This document shows, in pieces, positions 17,801-24,860 of a stretch of 55,628 nucleotides of DNA. The stretch covers positions 1-55,628 of the forward strand of contig NZ_JAGGOY010000060.1 in NCBI RefSeq assembly GCF_018614095.1. Reading direction: 5' to 3'. The notes beneath the pieces are model-generated. The model did no database searches and was not told where the DNA came from. It saw only the letters and a list, made by a program, of their open reading frames with translations. This DNA comes from Streptomyces sp. ISL-87 (lineage in GTDB: Bacteria > Actinomycetota > Actinomycetes > Streptomycetales > Streptomycetaceae). The stretch's first letter is position 1. Each line of letters opens with the position of its first letter. The translations under genes were made by a program, and so were the position numbers.

Positions 17801-18274
17801 GTGGTGGAAGGCGTGGAAGTAGAACCACCGCTCCTCGCCGGCCTCGGTGCGGCCCGCCCTGATCAGCACGTGCCGGGTCAGCCAGCCGCCCACCAGGTCG
17901 AACGGCCGCGCCAGCTCGGCCCGCATCCACGCACGTGCCGCCGCGGCGGGTTCCTCCTCGTCGCTCAGGTCGGCCAACTCCAGTTCCCGCTCGCCCGGTT
18001 CGGCGTACAGCAGCTGCCACAGGCCGCCGTCCTCGTCCGAACCGGTGCCGCGGATGCGCAGCGCGTCCGCCTCGCGGGCCAGCTGGTACCAGCAGCGGGT
18101 GAGCAGCGCCGGGTCCAGGGCGCCGAGGATCTCCCGGTACTCCCCGATGTTGTAGCGGCAGCCCGAGGCATCCAGTCCGTGGGCCATCCAGATGTCGCGC
18201 TGCGCCGCCGACAGCGGCAGCCGCACAGCGGCCGGCCCGTGCGCGGTGTCCTGTTCAGACGCGTTGGGGGACAT
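11852..18274 (-). CDS. NRPS, C-A-T-C-A-T
   Basis: 2140 aa from ATG 18274, preceded by GAGGAG at ideal spacing. C1 (~15-430, HHLAIDG at 157-163) resembles EntF-type N-terminal condensation domains. Then A1 (~486-985, FTSGSTGRPKG, YGPAES, YRTGD, NGKIDKR), T1 (~1008, HGGHSLL), C2 (~1078-1500, HHIATDG), A2 (~1535-2035) and T2 (~2061, QGGHSLL). Pocket residues read by alignment with GrsA are D-A-L-Q-Y-G-G-F in both A domains, so both should activate the same amino acid; the code is not one I recognise. The YGPAES in place of the usual YGPTE is odd and shared by both. The two A domains contain near-identical DNA (offset 3141 bp). No E, MT or TE domain is present. The tail ends in PALRRRT plus nine residues, echoing the other NRPS protein. 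Confidence 0.93.
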   Translation of the reverse strand: MSPNASEQDTAHGPAAVRLPLSAAQRDIWMAHGLDASGCRYNIGEYREILGALDPALLTRCWYQLAREADALRIRGTGSDEDGGLWQLLYAEPGERELELADLSDEEEPAAAARAWMRAELARPFDLVGGWLTRHVLIRAGRTEAGEERWFYFHAFHHLAIDGMGVALLDQRLVELYERAAAGDPWGPSPFGALADVLAEDAEYRASDAARADREHWAAHLAGLPQTPRLGEGRTGRAAPGGTPSGELPFTRRTVVLPPARADRLREVARAHRAPWTMLVIALVGAYVHRAGGTGEPVLGLPVTGRRTELARCTPGMLSNVIPLRVPVAADGTLAELLASVVAETRQGLKHQRTRYEDMCRDLGLGEAERRITAPLVNIMAFTPGMRFCGLPTTQYNLSNGPVEDLAVGVYDLGPEGGLRIDFDAAPDVCDIAAVAGHQDRFVRFVEAALEGVERPLSELELLGEDERRQVLEEWTGSRAEIGEAATLADRFEEQVLLRPQARAVVFGGQELSYAELNARANRLARHLIEQGLGRGDLAGVLLDRGIEFAVVLLAVVKTGAGYALLDPEFPDERLTGTAAEAGLRLVVTDSGHRERIDGPWATVLVDAEREAVAIAGRDPGNLGVVLTPADVACVMFTSGSTGRPKGILSSHRNLVSTVTAQTYAAFGPEETFLQCSPVSWDAFSLEFWGALLHGGSTVLQPGQRPEPALVAALAQEHGVTMLQLSSSLFNYLTDEHPDTFTTTRIVYTGGEPASPTHVHRLHQLHPGLTITNGYGPAESMGFTTTHTIEPSEEVPGTVSIGRPLTNKHAYVLDARLRPTPPAVTGELYLTGDGLAHGYLAQPATTATHFVPNPYGPPGTRLYRTGDQAHWDTHGNLHYTGRTDSQIKIRGFRVEPTEIETVLTTHPDITQAAVVHADQQLTAYVTTAPGVPLSPAALKAWLRERLPEHMVPARFAVLGRLPLTPNGKIDKRALPAVELPLTSGGRQPRTELEEIVRTLVSEVLGSPAPLSIDDSFFDHGGHSLLAARLTSRIRSTLAVSLTLRDVFQHPTPAALARRIAAVSGRPVLPPLTRAEPRPDRLPLSFAQQRLWLVSGLEAHGTSYNVPMAVRLEGEPDIEALRAAFADLVARHEPLRTRFTTVGGDPYQLVSPATETVAFELRTVEPGGLEAELLAAARHSFDLAAEHPLRVTLFRSGDAQYTLLILLHHIATDGQSLRPLFDDLSCAYSARLAGGSCDWSPLPVQYADYALWQRSALAGRPLEEHLAYWKTVLADLPEELGLLHDRPRPPVAGQRGGVVRVDFGPELHKRVVELARAERCTPFMVLQAALATTLTRLGAGTDIPLGSPVAGRADEALSGLVGFFVNTLVLRTDTSGNPSFRELLGRVRAADLDAFAHQDAPFDLVLEAVNPARSLARHPLFQVCLALESGPAAGPALPGLRAGAAEPLATGAVKFDLEFLLHAEEDTGLTGAVLYSSDLYEHSTVERMAGMLRRTLEQAVAGPELPLSQLELLGEGERRQVLEEWTGSRAEIGEAATLADRFEEQVLLRPQARAVVFGGQELSYAELNARANRLARHLIEQDLGRGDLAGILLDRGIDFAVALLAVVKTGAGYALLDPEFPDERLTGTARDASIGVLVTDTRHAARVDGPWPTVLVDTHRDLITARDPGNLGVALTPADVACVMFTSGSTGRPKGILSSHRNLVSTVTAQTYASFGPEETFLQCSPVSWDAFSLEFWGALLHGGSTVLQPGQRPDPALVAALAPQWGVTMLQLSSSLFNYLTDEHPDTFTTTRIVYTGGEPASPTHVHRLHQLHPGLTITNGYGPAESMGFTTTHTIEPTAEPTATVSIGRPLTNKHAYILDAHLAPAPPGTTGELYLTGDGLAHGYLAQPATTATHFVPNPYGPPGSRLYRTGDQAHWDTHGNLHYTGRTDTQIKIRGFRIEPTEIETVLTSHPDITQATLATHPDHHSTPQLTAYLVTADPELAPQDVRLWLRTLLPDHMIPAFVITLDRLPLTPNGKIDKRALPAPQAVTTAGGRAPRTALEESVRTYFSEALNTPSPLSIDDNFFDQGGHSLLAARLTSRISTTLGVALTLRDVFQHPTPATLAQHIENRRRSDAPSPRRARPALRRRTPDQERSSS
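13021..13255 (-). repeat. Module duplication tract, copy in A2
   Basis: This 235-bp stretch of the second adenylation domain matches 16162-16396 in the first with only two differences that I can count. A second near-identical tract spans about 13405-13735 and 16546-16876 with the same 3141-bp offset. The intervening ~150 bp diverge clearly. Confidence 0.9.
16162..16396 (-). repeat. Module duplication tract, copy in A1
   Basis: Partner of 13021-13255 within the same NRPS gene, in direct orientation. The patchwork of identical and diverged blocks suggests recent gene conversion between the two A domains. Confidence 0.9.
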
Positions 18275-18404
18275 GCGGGGACTCCTCGGAATCGTTTCTG
18301 TGGCGGCGCGGAATTGGGTGCTGCTGGGCGTTCGTCCGGCCGTACGTCATCCAACCCGCGGGCCGACGGTGCCTGCGGCAGTTGTTCCGGCACTCCGGAA
18401 GCAG

Positions 18405-19991
18405 TTATCGGGCGGCAATTGCCGCTGTGTGCAGTGCAGTTCGGCCCGCGGCCCGGTAGGCAGCAGCGGCCCGGACCAGGCCCAGCACCCGGAAGCGGGA
18501 GCTGCCGCCTTCGTGTGCGGCCCGGACGGTGCCGCTGATCAGCAGCTCGCGCAGCATGCGGCCGCACTGCGGCAGGCCGAGACCGGTCAACGCGGTGATG
18601 TCGGCGAGCTCGAAGGACTCCCCGGCGCGCTCGTCGCAGAGCGCGGCCAGCAGCTCCCGGGCCTCGGCCGGCAGCCGGTCCAGCCGGTCGTACAGCGCCC
18701 CGCGGAAACGCTCGGCGCCGGATCCCCCCCCGAGGTGGTCGAGCAGGGCGACCGGGTCCCCGTCGAGGCTGTGGCACAGGGCGTCCAGATCGCACACCAC
18801 CAGCCAGGACGCGGCGGCGGCCAGCGCCCCCGGATGCCCGTCCAGCCGGCGGCAGATCCACGCCGCCCGTTCCAGGTCGGCGGGGCCCGGGCTGAACTCG
18901 GGGCGCACCCGGCGGACATGGTCGAGGAACACCCGTACGGCCGGGGCCGCCGGATCGGCCGGGGCGGTGTGCGAGCCGACACCCTCGGCCGGTACCTCCA
19001 GGGGGGACAGCAGGAAGATCCGCTCGCCGGGTATCTCCCACGGCTGATCGGAGGTGACCAGCAGCCGCAGCCCCGGGCAGGTGCGCAGCAGCCCGGTCAG
19101 CCGGTCGAACCGGGGCGGCCCGGCCGGGGTGCCGTCGAGCACGAGCACGGCGGGCTGCTCGGCGAGCAGTTCGGCGAGCCCCCCGACCCCGGCCTCCCGG
19201 GGGTCCCCCTTGCCGGTGCCGGCGTGCCTCGGGCCGGTGCCGGGGTCCCTCGGGCCGGTGCCGGCGTCCCTCGGGCCGGTGCTGGGGTGCCCCCGGCCGG
19301 GCTCGGCGTCCTCCCGGCCGGTGCCGGCGTCCCTCTGGCCGGTGCCGGGGTGCCCCCGGCCGGGCTCGGCGTCCTCCCGGCCGCCCCCGGTGTCCCCCCG
19401 GTCCTGTGCGCCGGGGAACAGGCCGGCTGCAGCGGCCGCCACCCTGGCCGCCAACTCCACCTCACCGGAGGCGAGATAGTCGGCTGCCGCCCCGGGAAAG
19501 GCGTGCCACAGCACGGGCATCCCGGTCCCGTGCAGCCGCTCGGCGACCTCCAGCGCCAGCCGTGTCTTGCCCACCCCGGTCAGCCCCACCACATGGACCA
19601 GCCGCTCCGCACCCGAAGCGAGCTCCCGTTCCAGCGCGGCCGCCTCGGCGGCCCGCCCGACCATCGCGTGCAGCGCGGTCGGCGGCGCCGGCGGCTCCGC
19701 CCACCCCGGGCCGGTGGCCCGGCCCTGCTGCGCGGCCGCCTCCAGCGCGGCGCGGGCTCTCGGACCCAGCCGCAGCGCGTCGGCCATCAACCGCACCGTG
19801 TCGGGGCGGGGCCGTCTCGCCTTGCCCTGCTCCAGATCGCGGATGGCCCGCACGCTGATCGTCGAAAGGTCGGCCAACTCCCGCTGGGTGAGCCCGATAC
19901 GGAGCCGGTGGGCCCGTATCAGTGCTCCCACCTGGGAGGTTTCCGGCAGAGGGGCGGTGTGCACGGCCAGGCTGTTCACATGAGCAGTCAT
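18405..19991 (-). CDS. XRE-type HTH / NB-ARC-like STAND transcriptional regulator
   Basis: 528 aa from ATG 19991, with GGGAG six bases upstream. An N-terminal helix-turn-helix (residues ~20-80, IGLTQRELADLSTISVRAIRDLEQGKARRP) is followed by a STAND-like ATPase with P-loop GLTGVGKTRL near residue 140 and a weak Walker B (PAVLVLDG). Between them sits a Gly/Asp/Arg-rich repeat segment (~195-265) that interrupts the nucleotide-binding region. The C-terminal part is Ala/Leu-rich helical, as in AfsR-like regulators, but has no clear TPR array. It is 130 bp upstream of the C-A-T-C-A-T gene on the same strand and may be the first gene of the biosynthetic transcript. The upstream operator-like palindrome at 20121-20163 could control it. 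Confidence 0.85.
   Translation of the reverse strand: MTAHVNSLAVHTAPLPETSQVGALIRAHRLRIGLTQRELADLSTISVRAIRDLEQGKARRPRPDTVRLMADALRLGPRARAALEAAAQQGRATGPGWAEPPAPPTALHAMVGRAAEAAALERELASGAERLVHVVGLTGVGKTRLALEVAERLHGTGMPVLWHAFPGAAADYLASGEVELAARVAAAAAGLFPGAQDRGDTGGGREDAEPGRGHPGTGQRDAGTGREDAEPGRGHPSTGPRDAGTGPRDPGTGPRHAGTGKGDPREAGVGGLAELLAEQPAVLVLDGTPAGPPRFDRLTGLLRTCPGLRLLVTSDQPWEIPGERIFLLSPLEVPAEGVGSHTAPADPAAPAVRVFLDHVRRVRPEFSPGPADLERAAWICRRLDGHPGALAAAASWLVVCDLDALCHSLDGDPVALLDHLGGGSGAERFRGALYDRLDRLPAEARELLAALCDERAGESFELADITALTGLGLPQCGRMLRELLISGTVRAAHEGGSSRFRVLGLVRAAAAYRAAGRTALHTAAIAAR
19216..19385 (-). repeat. In-frame imperfect tandem repeats in the STAND regulator
   Basis: Short GC-rich units of about 18 bp, and a larger repeated block (GREDAEPGRGHP occurs twice), encode a Gly/Thr/Asp-rich insertion. 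The insertion is lineage-type low complexity, not part of the ATPase fold. Confidence 0.8.
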
Positions 19992-20120
19992 TTAGCGCTC
20001 CCGGCGAGGGTGGTGGGGAACGGCTGGGCCTGGGGTGATTGCGGCCCGGTTCCTGTTCCTCATCGTCGGCAGCGCGCTATCGCGTCGGCATCACCCGGCG
20101 AACCGGGCCGGGCGGAAGGT

Positions 20121-20163
20121 CCTATCCCCGGCTATCGCCCGCCCGTGATAGCGCGGGGATAGG
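20121..20163. promoter_or_regulatory. Operator-like palindrome containing an 11-bp GATAG direct repeat
   Basis: CCTATCCCCGGCTATC (20121-20136) and GATAGCGCGGGGATAGG (20147-20163) form a near-perfect inverted repeat about ten bases apart. The right arm GTGATAGCGCGGGGATAG (20145-20162) recurs at 24768-24785 with one change. In both copies GATAG repeats at exactly 11 bp, the periodicity of sites bound by SARP activators. A further GCGCTATC half-site lies at 20074-20081. The site is between the divergent XRE/STAND gene and the small peptide gene, about 100 bp before the latter's ATG. Confidence 0.6.
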
Positions 20164-20262
20164 GGCGGGGCCGGTCCGGGGATTCCCGCTGTTCCTAACG
20201 TGAGGTCCAGAACGAAGGAAGCGCCCCGGAAAGCCGGAGCGCACCGACGAAGGGACCCCGAC

Positions 20263-20442
20263 ATGAGCATCGCCCACGCCCTCCGCGCCGCCCTCGTCAC
20301 CGCCGCCATCGCCGGGGCCGCCGTGCTCGGCACCCAGGTCGCCCAGGCCGACGGCCCGGTCGCCCCCACCACCACGGGCACCACCGCCCCCCAGTCCACC
20401 CCGGCGCCGAGCACCTCCACCGACACCAACCCGTGGGACTGA
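20263..20442 (+). CDS. Small secreted Thr/Pro-rich peptide (59 aa)
   Basis: ATG 20263 follows GAAGGGA at seven-base spacing. The translation begins MSIAHALRAALVTAAIAG and has an Ala-rich hydrophobic core ending in a clear signal peptidase site (VAQA-DG). The mature part, about 30 residues, is Thr/Pro/Ser-rich and ends TNPWD. It is not recognised as a known family. It sits between two STAND-type regulators, behind the best operator-like palindrome of the window, and converges on the SARP gene with only 19 bases between the stops. A signalling or wall-associated role is possible, but nothing in the sequence proves one. Confidence 0.75.
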   Translation: MSIAHALRAALVTAAIAGAAVLGTQVAQADGPVAPTTTGTTAPQSTPAPSTSTDTNPWD

Positions 20443-20461
20443 CCCCGCAGCCGGACGGCCG

Positions 20462-23400
20462 TCAGACCCCGGCGGCGGTCTCCGCCCCCGGTGCGCGCAC
20501 CGCCGCGTCCGGGCGGGACATGTCACGGGCCTCGGGCCGGGACACCTCGCGGGCCTCCGGTCGGGACGTGTCACGAACCTCCGGCCGGGACGCCTCGCGG
20601 GCCTCCGGCAGCCGGGCGCCCAACATCCGCTCCGCCTCCGCCAGTTCGGGCTCCATCCGCCGGTCGCGGAAGGCCCGTACCGCGGTCTCCAGCAGCTCCC
20701 GGGAGCGGGAGCGCTCACCGCTGCCGCCGCTCGCCGCCAGCAGCCGCGCCAGGTCCAGCCGTACCAGCGCGGCCCCGCCCTGGTCCATGATCTGCTCCCG
20801 CACCGACAGCGCCTGGGCGTAGAAGCCCCGGGCCGCCTCGCCCCGCCCCATCTCGGCGTGCGCGTGCCCCAGGTCCCGCAGCAGATGGCCCTCGCCGATG
20901 ATGTCCCCGCTGTCCCGGCACAGCTCCAGCACCTCGGTGAACGTCTGTACCGCACGCTCGTGTTCACCCTGGCCCTGTTGCAGCTGCCCCGCCCGCCGCA
21001 GGGTGCGGGCCTGGCCGCCCGTGTACCCGACCGAGCGGTAGATTCCGAGGGCCTCGTCCAGCCGGCTCTGTGCGACCGAGGTCTGTCCGCGCCGCATCCA
21101 GATGTGCGCGCTCTGCGTCAGGACGATGGCCCGGCCCACCACGTCACCGACCTCGTCGAAATCCCGCAGCGCCCGGTCGTACAGGACGAGAGCCTGGTCC
21201 TCGCTGCCCCGCATCCGCTCCAGCAGCGCCAGGTCGCGGTGGCACAGCGCCAGCCCCTGCCGGTCGCCCAGTTCCTGGAACAGGGCGAGGGCCGAGGACA
21301 GCGCCGAACGGGACTCGTCATGCTGGCTGCGGCCGAGGTAGAGCACCCCGAGCGAGCTGAGCAGGGCCGCCGTGCCCCGGGTGTTGCCGGCCGACCGTAC
21401 GCAGTCCAGGGCGAGTTGGTGCGTACGCTCCCAGTCGTCGAAGTAGCCGCGCCCCTCGAACAGGGTCGCCAGGGTCGTGGCCAGATCCCAGCACAGCTCG
21501 TCCATCCGCTCCCGGGCCGCGTGCTCGACGGCCTGGACCAGATTCGCGTGCTCGCTGTCGAGCCACTCCAGCGGGTCCACCAGCAGCTCGTCCACGCAGG
21601 CGGCCGGCGGCTGCCAGCGCGGTGCGGTGCCGTGCAGCACGGTGAAGTCGCCGCCGTAGATACGCCGGTGGGCCTGCTCGGCCAGGGACAGCCAGCCGCC
21701 CATCATCCGGCCGAGCGCCGCCGACTGGGCGGCCGGCTCGTCGTGCGCGGCGAGCTGCTCCCGCGCGAAGACCCGGATGATCTCGTGGAAGCGGTACCGG
21801 AACCCGCCCGTGGACTCCACCCCGACGACATCCAGCATCTGTACGTCGACCAGCGGTTCGAGGAGGTCGGACGGGAAGGGGCGCTGGTCGTCGAGCAGGG
21901 CCCCGGCCAGCCAGCCCGGCAGCGTCGGACCCTGCGCGAGGCTCAGCAGCCGCAGCAGCCGGCGGTCCTCCGGGGCGAGCCCGTCGTGGGTGAGGGAGAG
22001 GCTGGCCCGCATGGTCATCTCACCGTGGGTCAGCTCGTCGAGGCGGTGCCGTTCGTTGGCGAGGCGGTGCACCATCGAGGCCAGCGTCCAGTGCGGGCGG
22101 GCGGCCAGCCGGGCCGCGACGATCCGCAGGGCGAGCGGCAGCCCTCCCACGGTCCGGACCAACGCCTCGGCCGCCACCCCCTCGCGCTCGATCCGGTCCG
22201 CCCCGATTACCCGGGCCAGCAGTTCCAGCGCGTGCCCGGTGCCCATGACGTCGAGCTCGACCCGGTGCGCGCCGGGCAGCCCGGTGAGCCGGACCCGGCT
22301 GGTGACGAGCACGGCGCAGGTGTTGCTGCCGGGCAGCAGCGGCCGGATCTGGCTCTCGGAGGCGGCGTCGTCGAGCACCACCAGGACGCGGCGGGACGCG
22401 AGGAGCGTGCGGTACATCTCGGCGCGCTCGTCCTGCGACTCCGGGATCACCGGCCCGGGAATACCGAGGGCCCGCAGGAACCGGCCGAGCACCTCGGCGG
22501 AGGTGGCGGGCGTTCCCGTTCCCCGCAGGTCGCAGTACAACTGCCCGTCGGGGAAGGCGGTTTCGCTGAGCCGGTGCGCGATGTGGGTGGCGAGGGTGGA
22601 CTTGCCGGTGCCCGGCTTGCCCACGATCACCGCGAGCCCGACGGCCCGCCGGCCGCCTTCACCGAGCAGGGTGCGTTCGATCCCGGTGATCCGCGCCTCG
22701 TCTCCGACGAAGTCGGAGGTGTCGGCGGGCAGCTGCCGCGGGATCTCCTCCCTGTACCCCTCCGCAGCCCGCGCCGCCCCCTGCCCGGGCTGTACGGGGA
22801 AGTGGCCGCCCCCGCCCCCCTGCCCGACCTGCGCCCCGCCGACCCAGGCCGGAGCCCCGTCGCGGCGTGCGCCGCCATCCGCGGTACCGCTCCGCGGGCG
22901 GTCCCCCTGGCCGGGGAGCGGCCCTCCGTCCCAGACCGGGACACCCGGGTGCCCCCCGGTATACCCGCCGCCGGACCCCTGCCCTCCGCCCGAGCCCCCA
23001 CCGACGTTCGCGCCGTTGGCGGTATGCCCCCCGGGGTGGGCCCCGGCGGCCCCCGGGCCGGGGTAACCGCCGCCGGGCGCGTGTCCGCCGGCCGACCCCG
23101 GTCCGGCGTAACCGCCGTCGGGCGTATGCCCCCCGGGGTGAGCTCCGGCGGCCCCCGGGCCGGGGTAGCTGCTGCCGGGCGCGTCTCCGCCGGCCGATCC
23201 CGGTCCGGTGTAACCGTTGTCGGGCGTGTGCGCCCCGGGGTGGGCCCCGGCGGTCGCCGGGCCTGGGTAACCCTCGCCGGGCGCGTGCGCCCCGGGGTGG
23301 GCTCCGGCGGTCGCCGGGCCGGTGTAGCTGCCGCCGGGCGCGTGTCCGCCGGAGGACCCCGGTCCGGTGTAGCCGCCGTCAGGAGTGCGGGCCCCGGGGT

Positions 23401-24556
23401 GGGCCCCGGCAGGCCCTGGACCGGCGTACGCGCCGCCAGGCGTGTGCCCCCCGGCCGAGCCCGGAGCGGGGTACCCGCCGTCGGGCATGTGCCCTCCGGC
23501 CGACCCGGTTCCGGTGTACCCGCCAGTGGGTGTGTTCGGCAGGTCGGTGAACGTGCCTGTGGGGGCGCCCGTGAACGCACCGCCCGGCGGGCCGACGTAT
23601 CCCGGGGCCGCCGGGCCGGGGAACAGGCCGCCGTCGGCGGGGCCCCGAGGGTGGTCCGGCCCCGCGCCCCCGGGCGGGAACGCCCCCCCGGGACGGGCGA
23701 TGAATCTGCCCCCCGGTCTGCCTGCGTAGGTACCGCCCGACGGGCCGTCGTACCCCCCGCCCCTCCCCCCGGAGGGAACGTCGCCCGAGAGAATGGCCGA
23801 TTCCAGGCGCCTCAGCTCGCCGCCAGGCTCCAGGCCGAGCTCCTCGATCATCAGCTCGCGCCCGACCCGGTAGCTCTCCAGCGCCTCCGCCTGGCGCCCC
23901 GAGCGGTACAGCGCCAGCATCAGCTGCCCGCGCAGCCGTTCCCGCAGCGGGTGGACCCGTACCAGCAGCTGGATCTCACCCACCAGCTGGTGGTGGCGTC
24001 CCAGGTCGAGCTCCAGATCGATCCGGGCCTCAGCCGCCGTGAGCCGTTCCTCGTCCAGCTGGAGCGCCTTGCTCCGCAGGGTCTCGCTGGACACCCCGCT
24101 CAGGCAGTCCCCCTGCCACAACTCACCCGCCGCACGCAGCAGTTCCGCCGCCTCCGCCAGGTCACCCTGCTTGCCCACCACCCGCGCGTCCGTGACCCGG
24201 CGGGAGAACACCGCCGCATCGACGAGGTCGCCCTCCGTCTTGAGGACGTACCCCGGCGGCCGCGTGGTGATGGCGGCGGCGATCTCCGCCTTCGTGAAGA
24301 GCTTGCGCAGCCGCGACACGCAGATCTGCACCTGCGTCCGGGCGGTGTCGGGCGGTTCGTCGTCCCAGATCAGATCGACCAGGTAGTCGGTGCTGACCAC
24401 CCGGTTCGCCTCAAGGAGCAGCGCGGCGAGGATGACCTCCTGCCGGCCCGGCGGAATCCGTACCGGCCCGCCCTGGCCGGTTACCTGTAAGGGTCCGAGG
24501 ATCCGGAAAACCACCGTGTCCGGGGTGTGCGGAACCCCGCCGGGCGAAACGGTCAT
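20462..24556 (-). CDS. Large SARP regulator: winged helix - BTAD - NB-ARC - TPR
   Basis: 1364 aa from ATG 24556 (MTVSPGGV), preceded by GGGAG. The OmpR-like winged helix (~14-95) contains RILGPLQV and QVQICVSRLRKLF. A bacterial transcriptional activation domain follows (~105-255). Residues ~265-590 are a Gly/Pro/Ala-rich repeat linker. The NB-ARC ATPase (~600-900) has P-loop VGKPGTGKST, Walker B VLVVLDDA and the GLPLAL motif. C-terminal TPR-like helices (~1060-1310) end in SRPEARD-type repeats. This is the AfsR-type architecture of pathway activators that bind 11-bp-spaced direct repeats. The gene lies in the cluster and points away from the SnoaL-like gene, whose upstream region holds such a repeat. 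The long disordered linker is unusual for AfsR homologues. Confidence 0.93.
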   Translation of the reverse strand: MTVSPGGVPHTPDTVVFRILGPLQVTGQGGPVRIPPGRQEVILAALLLEANRVVSTDYLVDLIWDDEPPDTARTQVQICVSRLRKLFTKAEIAAAITTRPPGYVLKTEGDLVDAAVFSRRVTDARVVGKQGDLAEAAELLRAAGELWQGDCLSGVSSETLRSKALQLDEERLTAAEARIDLELDLGRHHQLVGEIQLLVRVHPLRERLRGQLMLALYRSGRQAEALESYRVGRELMIEELGLEPGGELRRLESAILSGDVPSGGRGGGYDGPSGGTYAGRPGGRFIARPGGAFPPGGAGPDHPRGPADGGLFPGPAAPGYVGPPGGAFTGAPTGTFTDLPNTPTGGYTGTGSAGGHMPDGGYPAPGSAGGHTPGGAYAGPGPAGAHPGARTPDGGYTGPGSSGGHAPGGSYTGPATAGAHPGAHAPGEGYPGPATAGAHPGAHTPDNGYTGPGSAGGDAPGSSYPGPGAAGAHPGGHTPDGGYAGPGSAGGHAPGGGYPGPGAAGAHPGGHTANGANVGGGSGGGQGSGGGYTGGHPGVPVWDGGPLPGQGDRPRSGTADGGARRDGAPAWVGGAQVGQGGGGGHFPVQPGQGAARAAEGYREEIPRQLPADTSDFVGDEARITGIERTLLGEGGRRAVGLAVIVGKPGTGKSTLATHIAHRLSETAFPDGQLYCDLRGTGTPATSAEVLGRFLRALGIPGPVIPESQDERAEMYRTLLASRRVLVVLDDAASESQIRPLLPGSNTCAVLVTSRVRLTGLPGAHRVELDVMGTGHALELLARVIGADRIEREGVAAEALVRTVGGLPLALRIVAARLAARPHWTLASMVHRLANERHRLDELTHGEMTMRASLSLTHDGLAPEDRRLLRLLSLAQGPTLPGWLAGALLDDQRPFPSDLLEPLVDVQMLDVVGVESTGGFRYRFHEIIRVFAREQLAAHDEPAAQSAALGRMMGGWLSLAEQAHRRIYGGDFTVLHGTAPRWQPPAACVDELLVDPLEWLDSEHANLVQAVEHAARERMDELCWDLATTLATLFEGRGYFDDWERTHQLALDCVRSAGNTRGTAALLSSLGVLYLGRSQHDESRSALSSALALFQELGDRQGLALCHRDLALLERMRGSEDQALVLYDRALRDFDEVGDVVGRAIVLTQSAHIWMRRGQTSVAQSRLDEALGIYRSVGYTGGQARTLRRAGQLQQGQGEHERAVQTFTEVLELCRDSGDIIGEGHLLRDLGHAHAEMGRGEAARGFYAQALSVREQIMDQGGAALVRLDLARLLAASGGSGERSRSRELLETAVRAFRDRRMEPELAEAERMLGARLPEAREASRPEVRDTSRPEAREVSRPEARDMSRPDAAVRAPGAETAAGV
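22960..23540 (-). repeat. Gly/Pro-rich minisatellite in the SARP gene
   Basis: Degenerate tandem units of about 15-40 codons encode variants of GYTGPGSAGGHAPGG and AGAHPGAHTPD. The frame stays open throughout. The segment separates the DNA-binding/BTAD part from the ATPase and is likely a disordered, length-variable linker. Confidence 0.85.
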
Positions 24557-24860
24557 GAGTCTCCCAGCTGGAGGCACGCCTGAATGTGGATGGAGGAGCG
24601 CGGGGGTCAGTCTTCCCGAACAACTCTCCGGTTGTCCATGGTGTGGAGATTTCGTGGCGGTGAACCGGTGATGGCTGATTTCGGCCCCTCTGTGCCCTCC
24701 CCGCTCCCTCCCCGCGTCCTTCCCGCGTCGCGCCCAGCGCCTCCCCGCGGCGTGCCCGAGCCGCCCGGTGATAGGGCGGGGATAGCCCCGAGTTGCGCCT
24801 TCGGCGCACGGTGGACCTGCCGCCACCTGCACGGGGGGCGGCAGGTACGAAAGGACTCCC
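24557..24860. promoter_or_regulatory. Divergent promoter region between SARP and SnoaL-like genes
   Basis: 304 bp with no gene. It contains GTGATAGGGCGGGGATAG at 24768-24785 (GATAG repeated at 11 bp), matching 20145-20162 at 17 of 18 positions. Two hairpins follow: TGCGCC/GGCGCA with a three-base loop (24794-24808) and ACCTGCCGCC/GGCGGCAGGT (24815-24846) ending just before the AAAGGA ribosome binding site of the SnoaL-like gene. The second hairpin would lie in the 5' leader and could affect translation. The SARP-proximal half (24557-24700) has no motif I can name. Confidence 0.6.

Noticed and set aside
22960..23540. Possible CRISPR-like repeat array
   Set aside because: Units are degenerate, in frame, GC-rich and without unique spacers of constant length; it is a coding minisatellite.
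20858..24490. 1210-codon open frame antisense to the SARP gene
   Set aside because: Shadow of the real gene, with low-complexity Arg/Gly/Gln composition and no domain; the SARP winged helix, BTAD and NB-ARC motifs are on the minus strand.
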